Shown: positions 38,069 through 51,190 of the stretch, in pieces
Numbering within the stretch: the first letter of the stretch is position 1
Layout: the number at the start of each line of letters is the position of its first letter
Assembly: GCF_000327385.1 (NCBI RefSeq)
Contig: NW_008710950.1
Coordinates: forward strand, 1,281,757-1,345,756
Direction of reading: 5' to 3'
Origin: Lottia gigantea
Taxonomy: Eukaryota > Mollusca > Gastropoda > Lottiidae
Length of the DNA: 64,000 nt
Program-made: the position numbers and the translations under genes
The notes under the pieces: model-generated
The model's database searches: none
What the model was told of the DNA's origin: nothing
What the model saw: only the letters and a program-made list of their open reading frames with translations

Positions 38069-41000
38069 TTTGATTGTCAGATTTTCTGCATTTTTTTTTC
38101 TTTTTGTAAGTTTCAATTTACATTCGTAAGCGCTATGTATCTAACCAGTATAATGTATAGGATATGTAAAGGCATAATTCATTTTTTCTAAATACAGTCA
38201 TTGTTTGTATTAATTATTTGGTCTAACATGGCATATATACTGTCTTCTAGGTTTAATTCCCACTAGAAAAGGCACGAATCGATAACAAACTGCTAAAAGT
38301 TTGAACCATTTAACCTTTCTCAGCAACCGGCATATAACACCAAGAATATTCTAATTTATCATGTTTCGCTAATGTATTTCAACGTTTTAACGTGTTGCAT
38401 CGTTGTATTCAGACAAATCCGCTACTTTGCATCTTACGCCTTCTGTATGCTAAGATCCCGACCACTACCCCTTCGAGATTCGTTTCTAATGCGAAATTAA
38501 ATGGTTACTCTTCTATTTAAAGATCTTGTTTCACATTTTACCTTGTGTGTTTCTCTAAAGACTTTCAACGTGTGAAAACAGAAGTCAAATTGTCTAAATC
38601 TGAAAATCAAACGCCTCTAACAAACCCTTAACATATGTGTTCAAATACCGTTGGATAGCACCGAGGGACTATCATATGACGGGAAACCTACCAATTCAAA
38701 CTAAACAAGACACAATGGTTACCACATGCATTTAGAAAACTAAATATTGGCTAAATAACAATCGTATCAATTACATCCATTATAAATTCACGGTTGATAC
38801 AAACAGGGACCATTATTTATATATACAGTTATATCACTTATGTAAATTAAAAGTAAAGTTTTTAAAAATTCTATTTAAGGGTCATTAAACTGTTCGTTGG
38901 ATCCTTTCAAAAAACAACATTAAAGATGTCTTGTTATTTAATTAATTTGTTATTTAAATATATTGGGTGTGTTAGTATGCAATTGTTTTGTTCAGAATAC
39001 TTTCACCTTCTCCAAGTTAAAATGTAAAACATGTTAGATACCAATCGCTTTTAGATAGTTCATTATCATTTTCAAATTTCAAATCATCTTTAAAGAAGTA
39101 TAGATAAAATGGAAGACAAGATAAGATCTAATATTTCGACAACAAATTATGTTTTCACACCTTTCATTATGTAACATCAAACTTTTTTATTCAACATTTA
39201 ATTCAAATATAGTAACATAACATTCTCGCCGCATTGGTTAAAGAGTTTTTATTTAATGTTTTTAAATTGAACAAGTGTAACGTTACATATCATTTCCTTT
39301 TAGAATATCAATTACAACACAATTCGATCCATTATTAATTTCATTAGTTTTTTTATTGAACGTGATACAAAACAACAATTAACAGTTGTATTATTAATGT
39401 AAACTCAAGCGTTGAGATAAAATCTTGATAAAGGCAGATAACCTATCCTATCACATCTTCTTGCAAAAATACACATGATACATAGCAGATAAGTTTCAGA
39501 GAATAAACGCACCCTTTGACAATGTTTTTGTGTGTGTAGAGAAGATTGTGTGTTTTAGAAGTTGGTATATCGGTCCTATCAGACAAAATGTGAACATTAT
39601 GGTTCATGTCAATATAATTTAATATTAGTTGGACAATGCACGCGAACATGCTCGTCCGACCGTTAAATGGCCCTTACCATTCTGAGGCAAGGTAAACAGT
39701 CATTATTGATAGTTGAATAAAAATAGAAGACTCTTATCACATTTATTTGTACGGAAACTCAAAGGAGAAATTCGATTGCAACATATCATTTAGTTTAAGT
39801 ACCGAGTGAGCGCTGGTTGTGGCTACCAAAGGCTACCAAAGTGGAAATAAAAACGCTGCACGATCACATTTAAAAAAGCGCCTACACTGGCGTTCTATGA
39901 ATATTTGTACTAAAATGCGATTGAACTATGAAAGAACCACTTGAGGAATATTCGTAGGGGGCGTCGTAGTCAAGGGTGTTCCATATTTTGGGGGAAATCG
40001 GTGAAGATTTATCTGCTTAGTTTGTCTACTCGATGTCGACACAAGATCGATGCCTTTTTCATAGCTCTGTTCATATTGCTAGTGGTCATACTAGGAAGAA
40101 AAAGTAAGCTGGAATGGTAAGATTTCATTATGGTATCGATGTGTTTCTGTAGTTTTGTTGCTAGCACTAAGAGCGTGCCAAGAAGAAATAATTGTATGGT
40201 GAGATTTACGTGACAATAAAAGCAAATGTTTTACACGATGTTTAACAAGAGAAAATTACACAAATAGAGAGTAAAACATTAAGGTACTATAGTTTTTTTC
40301 TTCCTATCGAAGCACACTGAGAAAATTAATTCGACTGCATGCAAGCTGTTTGTTGATTGATAGTTATCTGCCCTTGTTTAACAAACTGTGTTCGGAAACC
40401 TCACAGATAAGTTAACAAAAATAACCCAACCAAATACGGATCCAATACTTTACTGTGGTTACTGAATTTGTCATACGAATAGAAAATCTCGATACACTTC
40501 GCCTTTTCACTGCATCAATATCATTGATCAAGCTCCAAGTTGGTGCACAGTTTCCTTGTCTTAAGAAAAGTGTATTACACTTATGTATATTTGGATGGAA
40601 TTAATAGGCAATGCCTATTTTTTATATGGACCTAGGTAAAGTTTCAGGAGTAGAGAGGCTCATGCCAATAATCACGGTTGTGTTAAATCTTGTTCGAGTT
40701 ACATATTAATAATAATCGTACCCGAAGGAAGGTGTACAAACTGTCAATATGATAGAAAATGGATCGATCATTGACGTGTCAAATCAATCAACTCATATTT
40801 AAAATGACATAAATCATAATATATATCATAGTTTATCATTATTTATATCAGTCTCGTGCCGATAGATAGATATTGACAATATTCTATTCATCATAAAATA
40901 TGTGCGGCGAAGGGTAAAAACTATTGTGAATTAATATACTCAAGTGCAAATAACTACATTATATATTTGGATGAAAATGGGTGCAAGAAACACATTAATA

Positions 41001-43956
41001 TTAAAGTTTGAATTTTGGATACTGAATGACCAGGTTAATTAGCGCAAAAGTCAAAACTATATTTGAGGTTGGTCAATCAGGGTTTCAGATCACCTTGTCG
41101 TTCAAGAAAGTTTAGTCCAGCAGAATCCTTATTTCAAGGTTTTCTTCTACACCCAAGCTACAGATCTCTTTGATTTATTGAAAAAATGAAAATAACTACC
41201 AGACTCCACAGTCTTCTTACATTTGTCGGTAAACTCAATTTCACCAAATACTTGGTGGGAATTGAAATATCAGCTAAATTATTATAGGAGTCCTAAAATG
41301 ATAGTGTTTGAATAAAATACATAGGCACATGAGGAGGGCAAAACAAAATAAATTGGAGTTGTGGTTTCTCCTAATTGTAAAATTAGATCATCATTATTAT
41401 TTTGAATCTGAGTATCTTCGAGAAAAATGAATAAAATCCTCTATACTACTCTTAGAATGGTGTCGTGCGAATATATTTCAATTTTGGTGGTCAATTTTTT
41501 ACTTATTGAGTCATAACACTGGATCTGTCTCAGAATCCATACTAATGACTAATAATTATGATTGTCTACCCAAACTGTGGGTTATGAGATTTCTACAGAA
41601 ATCAAAGCTTGGTTCGTTATCATCATTTTGAAATAGATGATTTATTAACACCCCAAATTATCATTACTACATTTGTTGTAAAATTCAATAAACTTTCCAT
41701 AACCCAAAATCAATAAATTTTGCACTGAAATAAAAAGCCAGTAATGAAAGAATAATTTATTGATTTGGCAATAACAATTACCTATAGTCCAGGTTTATAA
41801 TAATAGATTTTGATTGGTGTTCAAGTTGCTAATTATACGCTCTGCTTAACCAATGAAATCAATCTTTTAATGTTACACAAATGATAACATATCTCATTTA
41901 GATCTTTCTATATGAAATAATTTCTCAATGGTTAATGATGCCATGACTAACAATGTATTCTACGACGTGTCACAGTATCTGTGAAGTAAATGAAATTAGT
42001 ATCTTAATGATTGAATCTGATGCTGACAAATCCATTTTAGCAGGTGGTTGAATATATATATATGCATTTACAGTAGTATTTACTAGTAATTAGAATAGAT
42101 GCATTTACTTTCCCAAATGTAGTTCAATTAAAATCAAATTTAAAAACTTTATCGAGAAAAAATGGATGATCACATTTATGCATTTATATTGGCAATAAAG
42201 CCAACTCGTAGGTCAGTTTCTTGATCCCTGAATCTATTGGGCGTGCAACATTAGTTTTGCACAAAAGATATGAAAGAACAAATAATAAAAAATTAAGAAA
42301 TTTCTAAAATAATATGGTACTTGGTATTTGTGATATGTATAAAATCTCGATGAGATATTTGGAAGGATATTCCCACGATGTCTAAACAATAAGATTTTTC
42401 TCATTCATTAAACTGTCATAATGACGACCATGTTGTCCGTCACAAGATGGTAAAAAACCTGACAGTTTGACCAAAACTGATCACTTATAGTGGCAAAAAG
42501 ACATTATTAGACTATTATTGTATTATTTAAGTTCTGAATAGAGAATAGTTGATACTTAACTGTCTGTCAATCCTAGTTCCTCGGAATTTTTAAATTGATC
42601 AAGTATACTTTTTATCTTTAGATCCCCGGGGACCTATTATCACATCTGAAACCTTCTAAGATTATATATTTTTAAAGCAAATTATTTGATAGAAAATGTT
42701 AATAAAGTTCAAGATATTTGGACTATTAGCCAGTGCATGCTGCTCAATGTAGTCTCTGTTTAAACATATTGGTTCTTCTGTTATTCAGCGGAACCAGGTG
42801 ATAACGTATAAAGTTTCAGATAAGGAGGAGTTTCAACGGGCCCAAATATTCTCATGGACTCATCTATTAGACAAAGAATCTAACATAGAGCCTGACAAAG
42901 ACTTAAGACATGCGATTGATGCATAACCACACCCTCTTGTGTAAATTCCAAATCAACACGACTTCTTGACCTTAATTGATTTTCCCACCAAATTAAAAAG
43001 AAATCGTTGAAGAGCGTGAACTAATCTGGGCGTTTCCCAACTAAAGATTATATTAATGATAATGAATCGATTAATAAGAGATAATTTCTATAATATAAGT
43101 TTATTAATCTATTTAATGAGAAAGTATTCACCTATTTAACGAGTACCTGATTTGGTATATAGGTACTATTTTATTATCAATAAGTATTAACTACTATCAA
43201 TTTATTGTTCATTTACTAGTTAATAGACTTAGTATGATATATTTATTAAGAAATATGAACTGACTGACTTGTTATGTTATTATTACTCTTTTTCGTCGAG
43301 ATCAAAGACTTTTTACCTGTGATTGACGGCTCGTTTATTGAATGATTATCAATTTTTAATCTTTACGTGTGCTTTTTACTTTATATGGATTATCTAGATA
43401 TTGAACCCTGTAATAAAATATCTATCTTTTATTTGTAAATCATCTGCAAAACCCGTTTAAATGCCGTTAAAAGAGATTACTTTCAGATGGTGCAGAAAGA
43501 AAATTAGATTAGTGAAAAGTTCGTTTTGCTTATACGTGTTGTAGCTTCTGAGCCCTAAACATACAGAGAACAGAGACTTCAATTTGACCAAGCTTACATT
43601 TGTATTTCAAACCGGATAAGTTTTACTTGCACAACCTGAATTTTCATTTCCAGTCCTTCCGACATGCAACAGTCACAGAGGGAAATTAGGTGGAAAAATT
43701 TCCGGAAGTTGTTTACTTCCATTGCGGCATAGACAGGCAATATTTAAAAGCTTGTATTGACTTTTAGACTAAACTATCATAGTATTCCCAATCTGTAAAC
43801 GATGCGAGAAGTCAAATTCATTTTTATCAGCTGGTTAACAAATAGCAGGATGATCTTGATAAGATGATATCGTGTATGAAAATGAATGTACATATTTAAA
43901 GATATTAGTTATGTACATGTTCATATTAAAATAATGTTATGTAACATTAGAAATAA

Positions 43957-44065
43957 ATATCATGTACACATGACATTGATATTGTTTATATATTAAATGA
44001 TGCTGTTTATATATTAACATAATATCATGTACATATAACAATGATATTGCTTATTATATAATAAA
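43957..44065. repeat. Degenerate AT-rich tandem repeat
   Basis: Two or so copies with a period of about 65 bp share ATATCATGTACA, then ACA(A/T)TGATATTG, then a TTTATATATTA-like tail, with an extra internal GATGCTGTTTATATATTA unit. Non-coding. Confidence 0.55.
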
Positions 44066-45665
44066 TAATTGTTTACATTAATGTACTAAATCTTTTTCAA
44101 AATCTTTCCATCAAATTTCAACAATAAACTAGTAGTTTTTAAGTTTGAACTGATGTCAAACACCTGTATGAAGGTAAGCCACCTTTTTATTCAATAAGGT
44201 TTTTGTATGTTTCATTAATCCTACACATACTACAGGAAGTGTGTTGAATCATGTTAGGTTAAATAAATACATAAAAAATCAGATTAAAATTCTCGATACT
44301 TATTGACCCGTAAAATTTTGACCATCGATTGACTAACTGAGTGTATGGTGTTATAGAAGATACTCTCCTATAGAAGCACTAGCCAAGGTCACAAGAAGAT
44401 ACATGTACTTAAAATGTATTAGAGATAATTTTGAAAATTGTTTCAGATCTCTGGATCATAATTTGTTTGAATAAGAGAATAAGTTTGTAACAAGAACACC
44501 AAACAAACTACTTAAATAAACAATATACATTTTGCTATCGATTTTGTGTGTGAAGGTTCGAAAACATATAGCAAACAACGTTTTCTTGTTATTACTGCAT
44601 GCATCAGGTACAAACCTATATGACAAAAAAGGTCACTAATTGAATAATTAGGGCTTCCAATAATAATTGCTAGGTTTATTCAAAAATATCTGCCAGCGGT
44701 CATTTCACTCAGAATTTCAGGCTGGCACGTGGCTTTGAAGAAAACTACCTTCCTAATCGACTTGCTGCCCGAGGGTGGCACAAGTTCGAGGCCTTTCATC
44801 TCTTTCTATCAAAAGTAATTTGGAATCAGTTGTTTTGTGATAAAGCAATAATTGTCTCTTTATTATTTTGTAAAACGTTTGTTTATTCAATGATTGAGAA
44901 TTCTTGAAAAATGAAATTAACTTGATGTCCCACATTCCACAAGACATTGGTCCTTTTATCTTGAAAGGTTAAGTCAAGCTTTTATTTTGAAGGAAGTCTT
45001 CTAAACTCTGAATATTCAGTTATTTTATTTTCTGTGTAGTAAGATTTCTGGTTAAAAAACCTGGCACTAAGACAATTTGTTGCGTTTTTCAGTTACCAAG
45101 ATGTCAAGTTTACCTCCAAGAGTTGAAGCTTTCCAAGATTGAGGAACATTTGTAAATTCATTACTTGAAATTAATTTGAAACTTTAGTGATTTAATTAGT
45201 TTCGTATCAAAGTAAGTGAAAGGTTGGAGACAAACACCCTTCAGATTGTCAAGAAGTTTGGTCTGTTCTCGAGAGATGTGGGAATTAATAAAAGACTAAC
45301 AGGATTCAATGGAATTATTAGAATTCAGAGTTTAATAGAAGTTTACAAGTGGCCTAATATAGGATGTCATGTTGTGAAGTGAAACTACAAGTTCAATTGG
45401 CAAACTAATTTTATCACTTCTTAGTTTCAGATGTCTTTCATCTGTCTATTCTAAAGAGAAACAACTAAAAAGCGGATATTTCACTGATTTTCAACATATT
45501 ATTGTGTCTATCTTGTTCTAAGAAGAAATACAATATTTTGTTTTACAACAGACTTCAATACTGAGGTCGACACTAAATGGCTCATTATACTTTAACTGAT
45601 ATTTTATACGACCAAATAAAATTGGGGCGTATATTGCCGTCACCAATGTCCGTCAGTCCACACTT

Positions 45666-46192
45666 GCTCGTAAACACTCTAGAAGGCACAATTCTTTACT
45701 GATTTTGACGAAATATGGTATGATTGTTTGAGTCACCCAAGGATGAACCCTATTGAAAATCAGAAAAATCGAAAAATATTAAATATGAGTTATTGCCCTT
45801 GTTCTTAAAAACCCGTCAATTTTAGCTTGTAAACACTCCAGAAGGTTTAATTATTGACAGATTTTGACGAAACTCGGTGTGAATATTTGTTATCACCCAA
45901 GGATGATCCCTATCGAAAATAAAAAAAATCGAAAAATATTAAGTATGAGTTAATGCCCTTGTTTTTGAAAACGCGTTCAATTTTTAGCTCGTAAAGGCTC
46001 TGGAATGTTCAATTATTGACAGATTTTGACGAAACTTGGCGTGAGTGTTAGTAATCACCCAAGAATGAACCCTATTGAAAATCAGAAGAATCGAAAATAT
46101 TTAGTATGAGGTATTGCCCTTGTTCTTAAAAACGCGTTTAAGTTTTAACCTGTAAACACTCTAGAAGGTCCAATTCTTGACAGATTTTTGTA
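45666..46192. repeat. Tandem array, about 160-bp unit, 3.3 copies
   Basis: Units begin with (G/A)CT(C/T)GTAAACACTCTAGAAGG-like sequence at about 45666, 45825, 45987 and 46148 (periods 159, 162, 161). Each full copy continues through GACAGATTTTGACGAAA, TCACCCAAGGATGAACCCTAT and TATTGCCCTTGTT. The array follows GTCCGTCAGTCCACACTTG and ends in AT-rich DNA. I recall similar GTAAACACTCTAGAA repeats being widespread in mollusc genomes, but this was not checked. It is not coding. Confidence 0.88.
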
Positions 46193-48429
46193 ATATTATA
46201 TATTTGTACTATATTATATATATTATAGTATCGCCCCAAAAAAGTTCAAAAGAAGTGTATGACTGAAGGTTGAATATTTCATACTTGTAATTGTTACTGT
46301 ATACTGTACTGACAGATATTTTAATTTAAAATCAAAGCTGCCAATGGGTGTATATAACCTTGCCTGTCAAACGATCTTTAAACTGGTTAAGATTTGTCGT
46401 ATATATAATAATGATATAAATATCAAAGATTTATGAAGCAACAAGTAAAATGTCTCTGTCCAACAGTGGGTCAACCGTCAAGGCTTCTTGTTACAACTAC
46501 TTAAACTATCACAACTGTTTCGTCTAAGCTAATTATGGTATGGGTAGGTAGGAGAAAATTCAGACGATTCCAAAGTTGATGATATTTTGTCGAAACGCTG
46601 ACCTATGCTTCGTTAGAGCCACTGAAAATGACTATGCTTTTCAAGTCAGAAAAAGATAAAATGTCACACAAATTCCCAATTGTCCAATTTGGACTCGGGG
46701 GTCTCTTAAGTTGACTCATCTAAATAGTGATTTGCAGAATTTCCTATTCATTAGAATTAGTTCAATATGAAGCCATAGAAATGGTGGGATTTAATTTCCT
46801 CGGGGTGTAAACATCAAGCGGCTTCTTGACAACAAGATATTGACACAAACGTTCCTTAAAGAGTCAGATCAGTTCGCTTTATTAACCCTTGTGTTGACTA
46901 AACTAATATGACGATTAAATAACACATCATTTCACTGCTTAATCAAATCACTTCTTGTTCGTTTTACTTGACCAGAAACTCTCCCAACAATCATATTTCA
47001 ACTAAACATCTTTCAAGCTAAAAGAACCAGAATTTACTTTTTACTGTTAAGTATTGGGTACGCGTTTCTATTAATTTAATGTATAATTTAAAATCATGTA
47101 AATCTCTGTCTTTGTCTAATCTAGCTAGAGTTAAACCATATGGAGTCAGTTGTTACAAATGACACTAAATATCCGCCAGTAAATTAATAGAATCAAATCT
47201 CAATGGTTTTTGTCATTCTACCCATAAAACTGTTACGTTTTTAACAAATGGAACCGTTTCTATTAGCAACACGTGGCTTTAATGTTAACTCAGTACGTCA
47301 CTTCCTTCAGAAATCAAATCAATTTAATTTCAAATGTTCTATTTTAAATATAAATACTATGTTGACAAAGACAAACTGCTTAACAAATATTATTTCATAT
47401 TTTACATTAATGTGATTTATTGGTCATGTGATGTGAAATGCGCGTGCATGTCACGTGCTTCCACTGTGTATTTATTTGATGCCAGTGAGTGAAATATTTG
47501 ACAATTCTCACTTTTCGATAGACACAAATACAAATCTGTACAAGAGTTACGATAAAACGCTGTTGGATCCAAACTGACACAGTCAGTATGTAAATTGGCA
47601 TCCTAGTCGCGTCTGAAATTAAATTTAAGTAGATGCACGTTCAGTTAAAGAGATGATTTATATGGCAGTTAATTATATAATTGTTTGTAATTACGGGAAA
47701 TTCTACTATTTATAATAATCTTGTCATTTTATAAACAAAAAATAAATAAAAAACATCATTTTATAGCAATATTTTCACTGTAATAGACCTGTTTGGTGCA
47801 AAACCAAAAAAGGGCAATGTATTACTAATTCTGTTATGGATTTTATAAGACTACACTTGGTTTTTGCGCACATGCGTTCAAATCTGCTTTATTTAAAATT
47901 AGACATGTAATTTTATATCTTATGGTTGATACTTTTAGTGGTCTAGACTTGAAGGTAATGTCACAAATTTTAAAATATTTTTAGATACCTTGTTTTCTTT
48001 TCTGTAAAAACTAGAAAACGTATCCATGTTTCATCATGAAGTAAATTATATTATGAAGTGATACATTAGTTTTAACATGAAAACATTATGTATGTTTCAT
48101 TAAGAAAACCAATGTAATTATAACAAGTACGAAACCGTCCTTTAAAACAGTCAAAGGTTATAGGAACTCAGTAATAATGCTATTTTTTCATTTCCCTTCA
48201 TCCGGTTCATTTCTTATCTCAAAGTTCTTATCTGTCGCGTGTATACTCTTTAATTTAATAGATATTACTATGTAATAGATATTATTTAACATGCTTCTGT
48301 CGCCACTTAAATTCATGTTATAGCTAAGTATTTATTCCAATATAAATAATACACCCTTTTACATCTTAATTACTCTTTAATTGACAAAATGTGCAGACAA
48401 AATTTCTAAATTATTCTCCAACAACTCTG

Positions 48430-48600
48430 TAATTTACCGTGGAACACGTGATCAATAATTAAGTGCGGGGCAATAAAACTAACGGAAATTACGTAAACTG
48501 ATACCGTGGCGCCAAGAGGTGCAATTATGAGCAGAGCGACTGAAGTTGACAGAACGATTTACTGTTAATGAAGTAAAGGTTTCATTTTTCGCCTACAGTA
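48430..48600. promoter_or_regulatory. Candidate enhancer island
   Basis: GC-richer stretch with CACGTG (48445-48450), a Hox-like CAATAAAA word at 48471, GGCGCC, and TTGACAG with a TALE/Meis-type TGACAG core (48547-48552), followed by TGTTAATG. No open frame. Motif-based. Confidence 0.25.
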
Positions 48601-49194
48601 AAAAGTATAATTTTTATTTTGGATAGCAACATTTATCAATATGGCACAATTCGGTAAAAGGCCTTTGCCAACATATTACTCTCTCCCATGGAAATGGTTC
48701 AGATTGGACATTTTTAACAAACTATATTTATATAAGCAAGTAATATTTCAACAAAATTTAATAATTCAACACCTGAAACAACCTATTTAATTCTGTCTAC
48801 CTTTACTGTTTCACTATCTCAAATCATGAGGTTCTTCTAGAAGTTGAAATACATGTAATACATTTATGAAATTTATCTGTCAGTCATTTGAATCATAATG
48901 GGATGTCACTTTATTTAATCCAAGGCTCATTGATAGAGAAAATTCTACCAACTAAATTACTCTTTTCTGGCATAAAGTGGCACCAAAGGTCAACAATGTT
49001 TACGAAGATGTGACAGTATTATTAGTAATAGTTCATTAAGAACAATTGCACGTGCTTCAATCAGCGTGACCTATTAACGTTTTGTTAACAAATGGGGAAA
49101 ATATAAAATGACCGATGGTTGAAATAATCATAATTTTAGATCGCGAGGCAGAAATAAGAAACTCATCGCCTAATTCAGAACAGAGTAACTATTT

Positions 49195-49310
49195 AATTAA
49201 AGAAAATGTGACGTGCGTGTGGCTCTATCATCTTGATGATTAGCTAACAGCTGCCTTTGTGAAGACACCCGATGAAAACCAAAATATGTCACTTAACGTT
49301 TATTAGCCTT
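49195..49310. promoter_or_regulatory. Candidate enhancer island with E-box/Sox/homeodomain words
   Basis: It carries TGACGTGCGTGTGGC, ATCATCTTGATGATTAG (a homeodomain-type ATTAG preceded by an inverted ATCAT/ATGAT), CAGCTG E-box (49248-49253) and CCTTTGT Sox-type site (49254-49260) directly abutting. Tight spacing of distinct motif classes suggests an enhancer core. This is inference. Confidence 0.28.
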
Positions 49311-50889
49311 AATGAAAAAAAGGTCGATTTAGTTTTGATTTGTTAAACGGATGGGTCGTTTTACTTCCGGAATATTACTGCAACCCCCCGACCCAGGATC
49401 TTCTGTCAGTTCTTTTGATATGATATCGGAGATGGCCAATCGTTGATCAAAAGGCTCTAAAGAGAGTCTTTAAGAAGTCAAATACTGAAGATGAAAGGTG
49501 ACTGTTATGCACCGTCTCGAGCAATAGTAGTTCCTCAGACTAGACAAAATTTGCAAATTACAAAAGAACGATAACTTTCTTTAATTAATCGATTGAAACT
49601 TTTAAAATGGCGAACAGGATAAACCATAGTGAGTGTTTTCTAATAATAATGTTTGTGGATTCTTCTTTCAATTCTAGCTTTCAGTGAGTTCCAACCAGAA
49701 AAGGTGGTTTATCACTATTCCAATAACTGTGATTAGTAAGGTATTAGAAAAACCGATAGAGTCATCCGATAGAAAACCCTAACAGTACCCACCGTAGATT
49801 GAATGTCTACTGATGAATATTACCTTATACAATATGATGATGGTTATGATAGTTATATGTCGGTCTTCCTAGAATGATAAGATGACATATATAAAATATG
49901 GCTAATATAATGTATATTGACTAACTGTTAATGGAATAACCGTGTTATAGTAATATGATTTGTGTTATTTTATTATCATATCCCTGACTTTATATTCTAC
50001 TAATATGATTAATTTTCTTAGTGAAACATCATCCAGTCTAAACTGATCACTGATTTACATGATTTGTAATTGCTGTCGAACATCTTTAGCATTACGATCC
50101 TTTTGTTGTTGTAGGATTTTATGATCCAATGATTCATTATGTAGACATTTTCCAGAATCGTATCCCTTACCAATGCATCGTCCAATATTTCATAGAAATC
50201 TAAAATTTAGATCTAGACCGAAACATTTTATTCTTTTAATCTTGTGCCAGAGTTATTGCAATGTTATCTGGTATGACAGTGGCTCTTTGTTGTGCCCTAC
50301 ACTGAAAAAAGATAATAATTAACCGGAAATGATGCACTTTGTGGTTTACTTTGATTTTATCCATGTTGAAACAAAGTAAAAAATTATATAGCGGTATTGG
50401 CATAGTTGAATATGTGTGATGCTGGTTGTGCGCTTGGCTTTATAAGACTATTTTAATTATTCGCATGCACCACCGAAAAAAAAAATATGAAAGTATATTC
50501 TGCCTTGGCTGATGACTCGTGTGAGCGCCAGATATATTCCTTGTGTATGCGGAAAAATTGTTTAGAAAACTAGTTAAATTTTGTTTAATTCAAACAGTTT
50601 ATATATCTTCGACTGAATCTTGCATAATCTACCCATTGCAGACTATAATAAGAATAGTTGATCTATTTCTGGATATAATCGAGACAAAAGAGATGTTGTA
50701 ACGTGACGTTTGAACCTTGTGATAATTGTATTGATGTATAATCGTTTAATAAATCGCTTGTAATTTTCTAGCCTAACTTATCTTACATGTCTATCATATG
50801 TTAAAAATATCAGATCACTTTGTTCGTGTTGCCATGGTAATTAATGTTTTGTCTCCAACATGAATTTATAGATTAATACTATCCCGATT

Positions 50890-51190
50890 TTAACAGCAAG
50901 CCAACAGACGATCGGAATAATTTCCCTCCATTAAACATTTTACCCACCATTATTTTCCAATCTTTTCCGCCTGCACCGAGTTCCTGTTTCGCGCCATTTA
51001 TCGGTTGTCGGCTTCAAGTTTCATATTTATTGGCGCGAATTATCACCAATAATAGACACGGTCATCCGGTTTTAAATGAATTTCCTGTCTAAATGCGAAG
51101 ACCTGTTAATCGAATATAGAGATCGATTCAAAGCAACCGGCAGTGAAATCGATCAAACAAATTAGATTAAATCAAAGATGGCGGACATCA
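50890..51190. promoter_or_regulatory. Candidate enhancer island with two inverted E2F-type sites
   Basis: One of the more GC-rich, non-repetitive stretches of the desert. TTTCGCGCCA (50987-50996) and TTGGCGCGAA (51030-51039) are near-consensus E2F sites in opposite orientation. ATCGAT/ATTCAAAG, AATCAAAG (TCF/LEF-like) and AAGATGGCGG (51175-51184, YY1-like) follow. No open frame crosses it. Confidence 0.32.
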
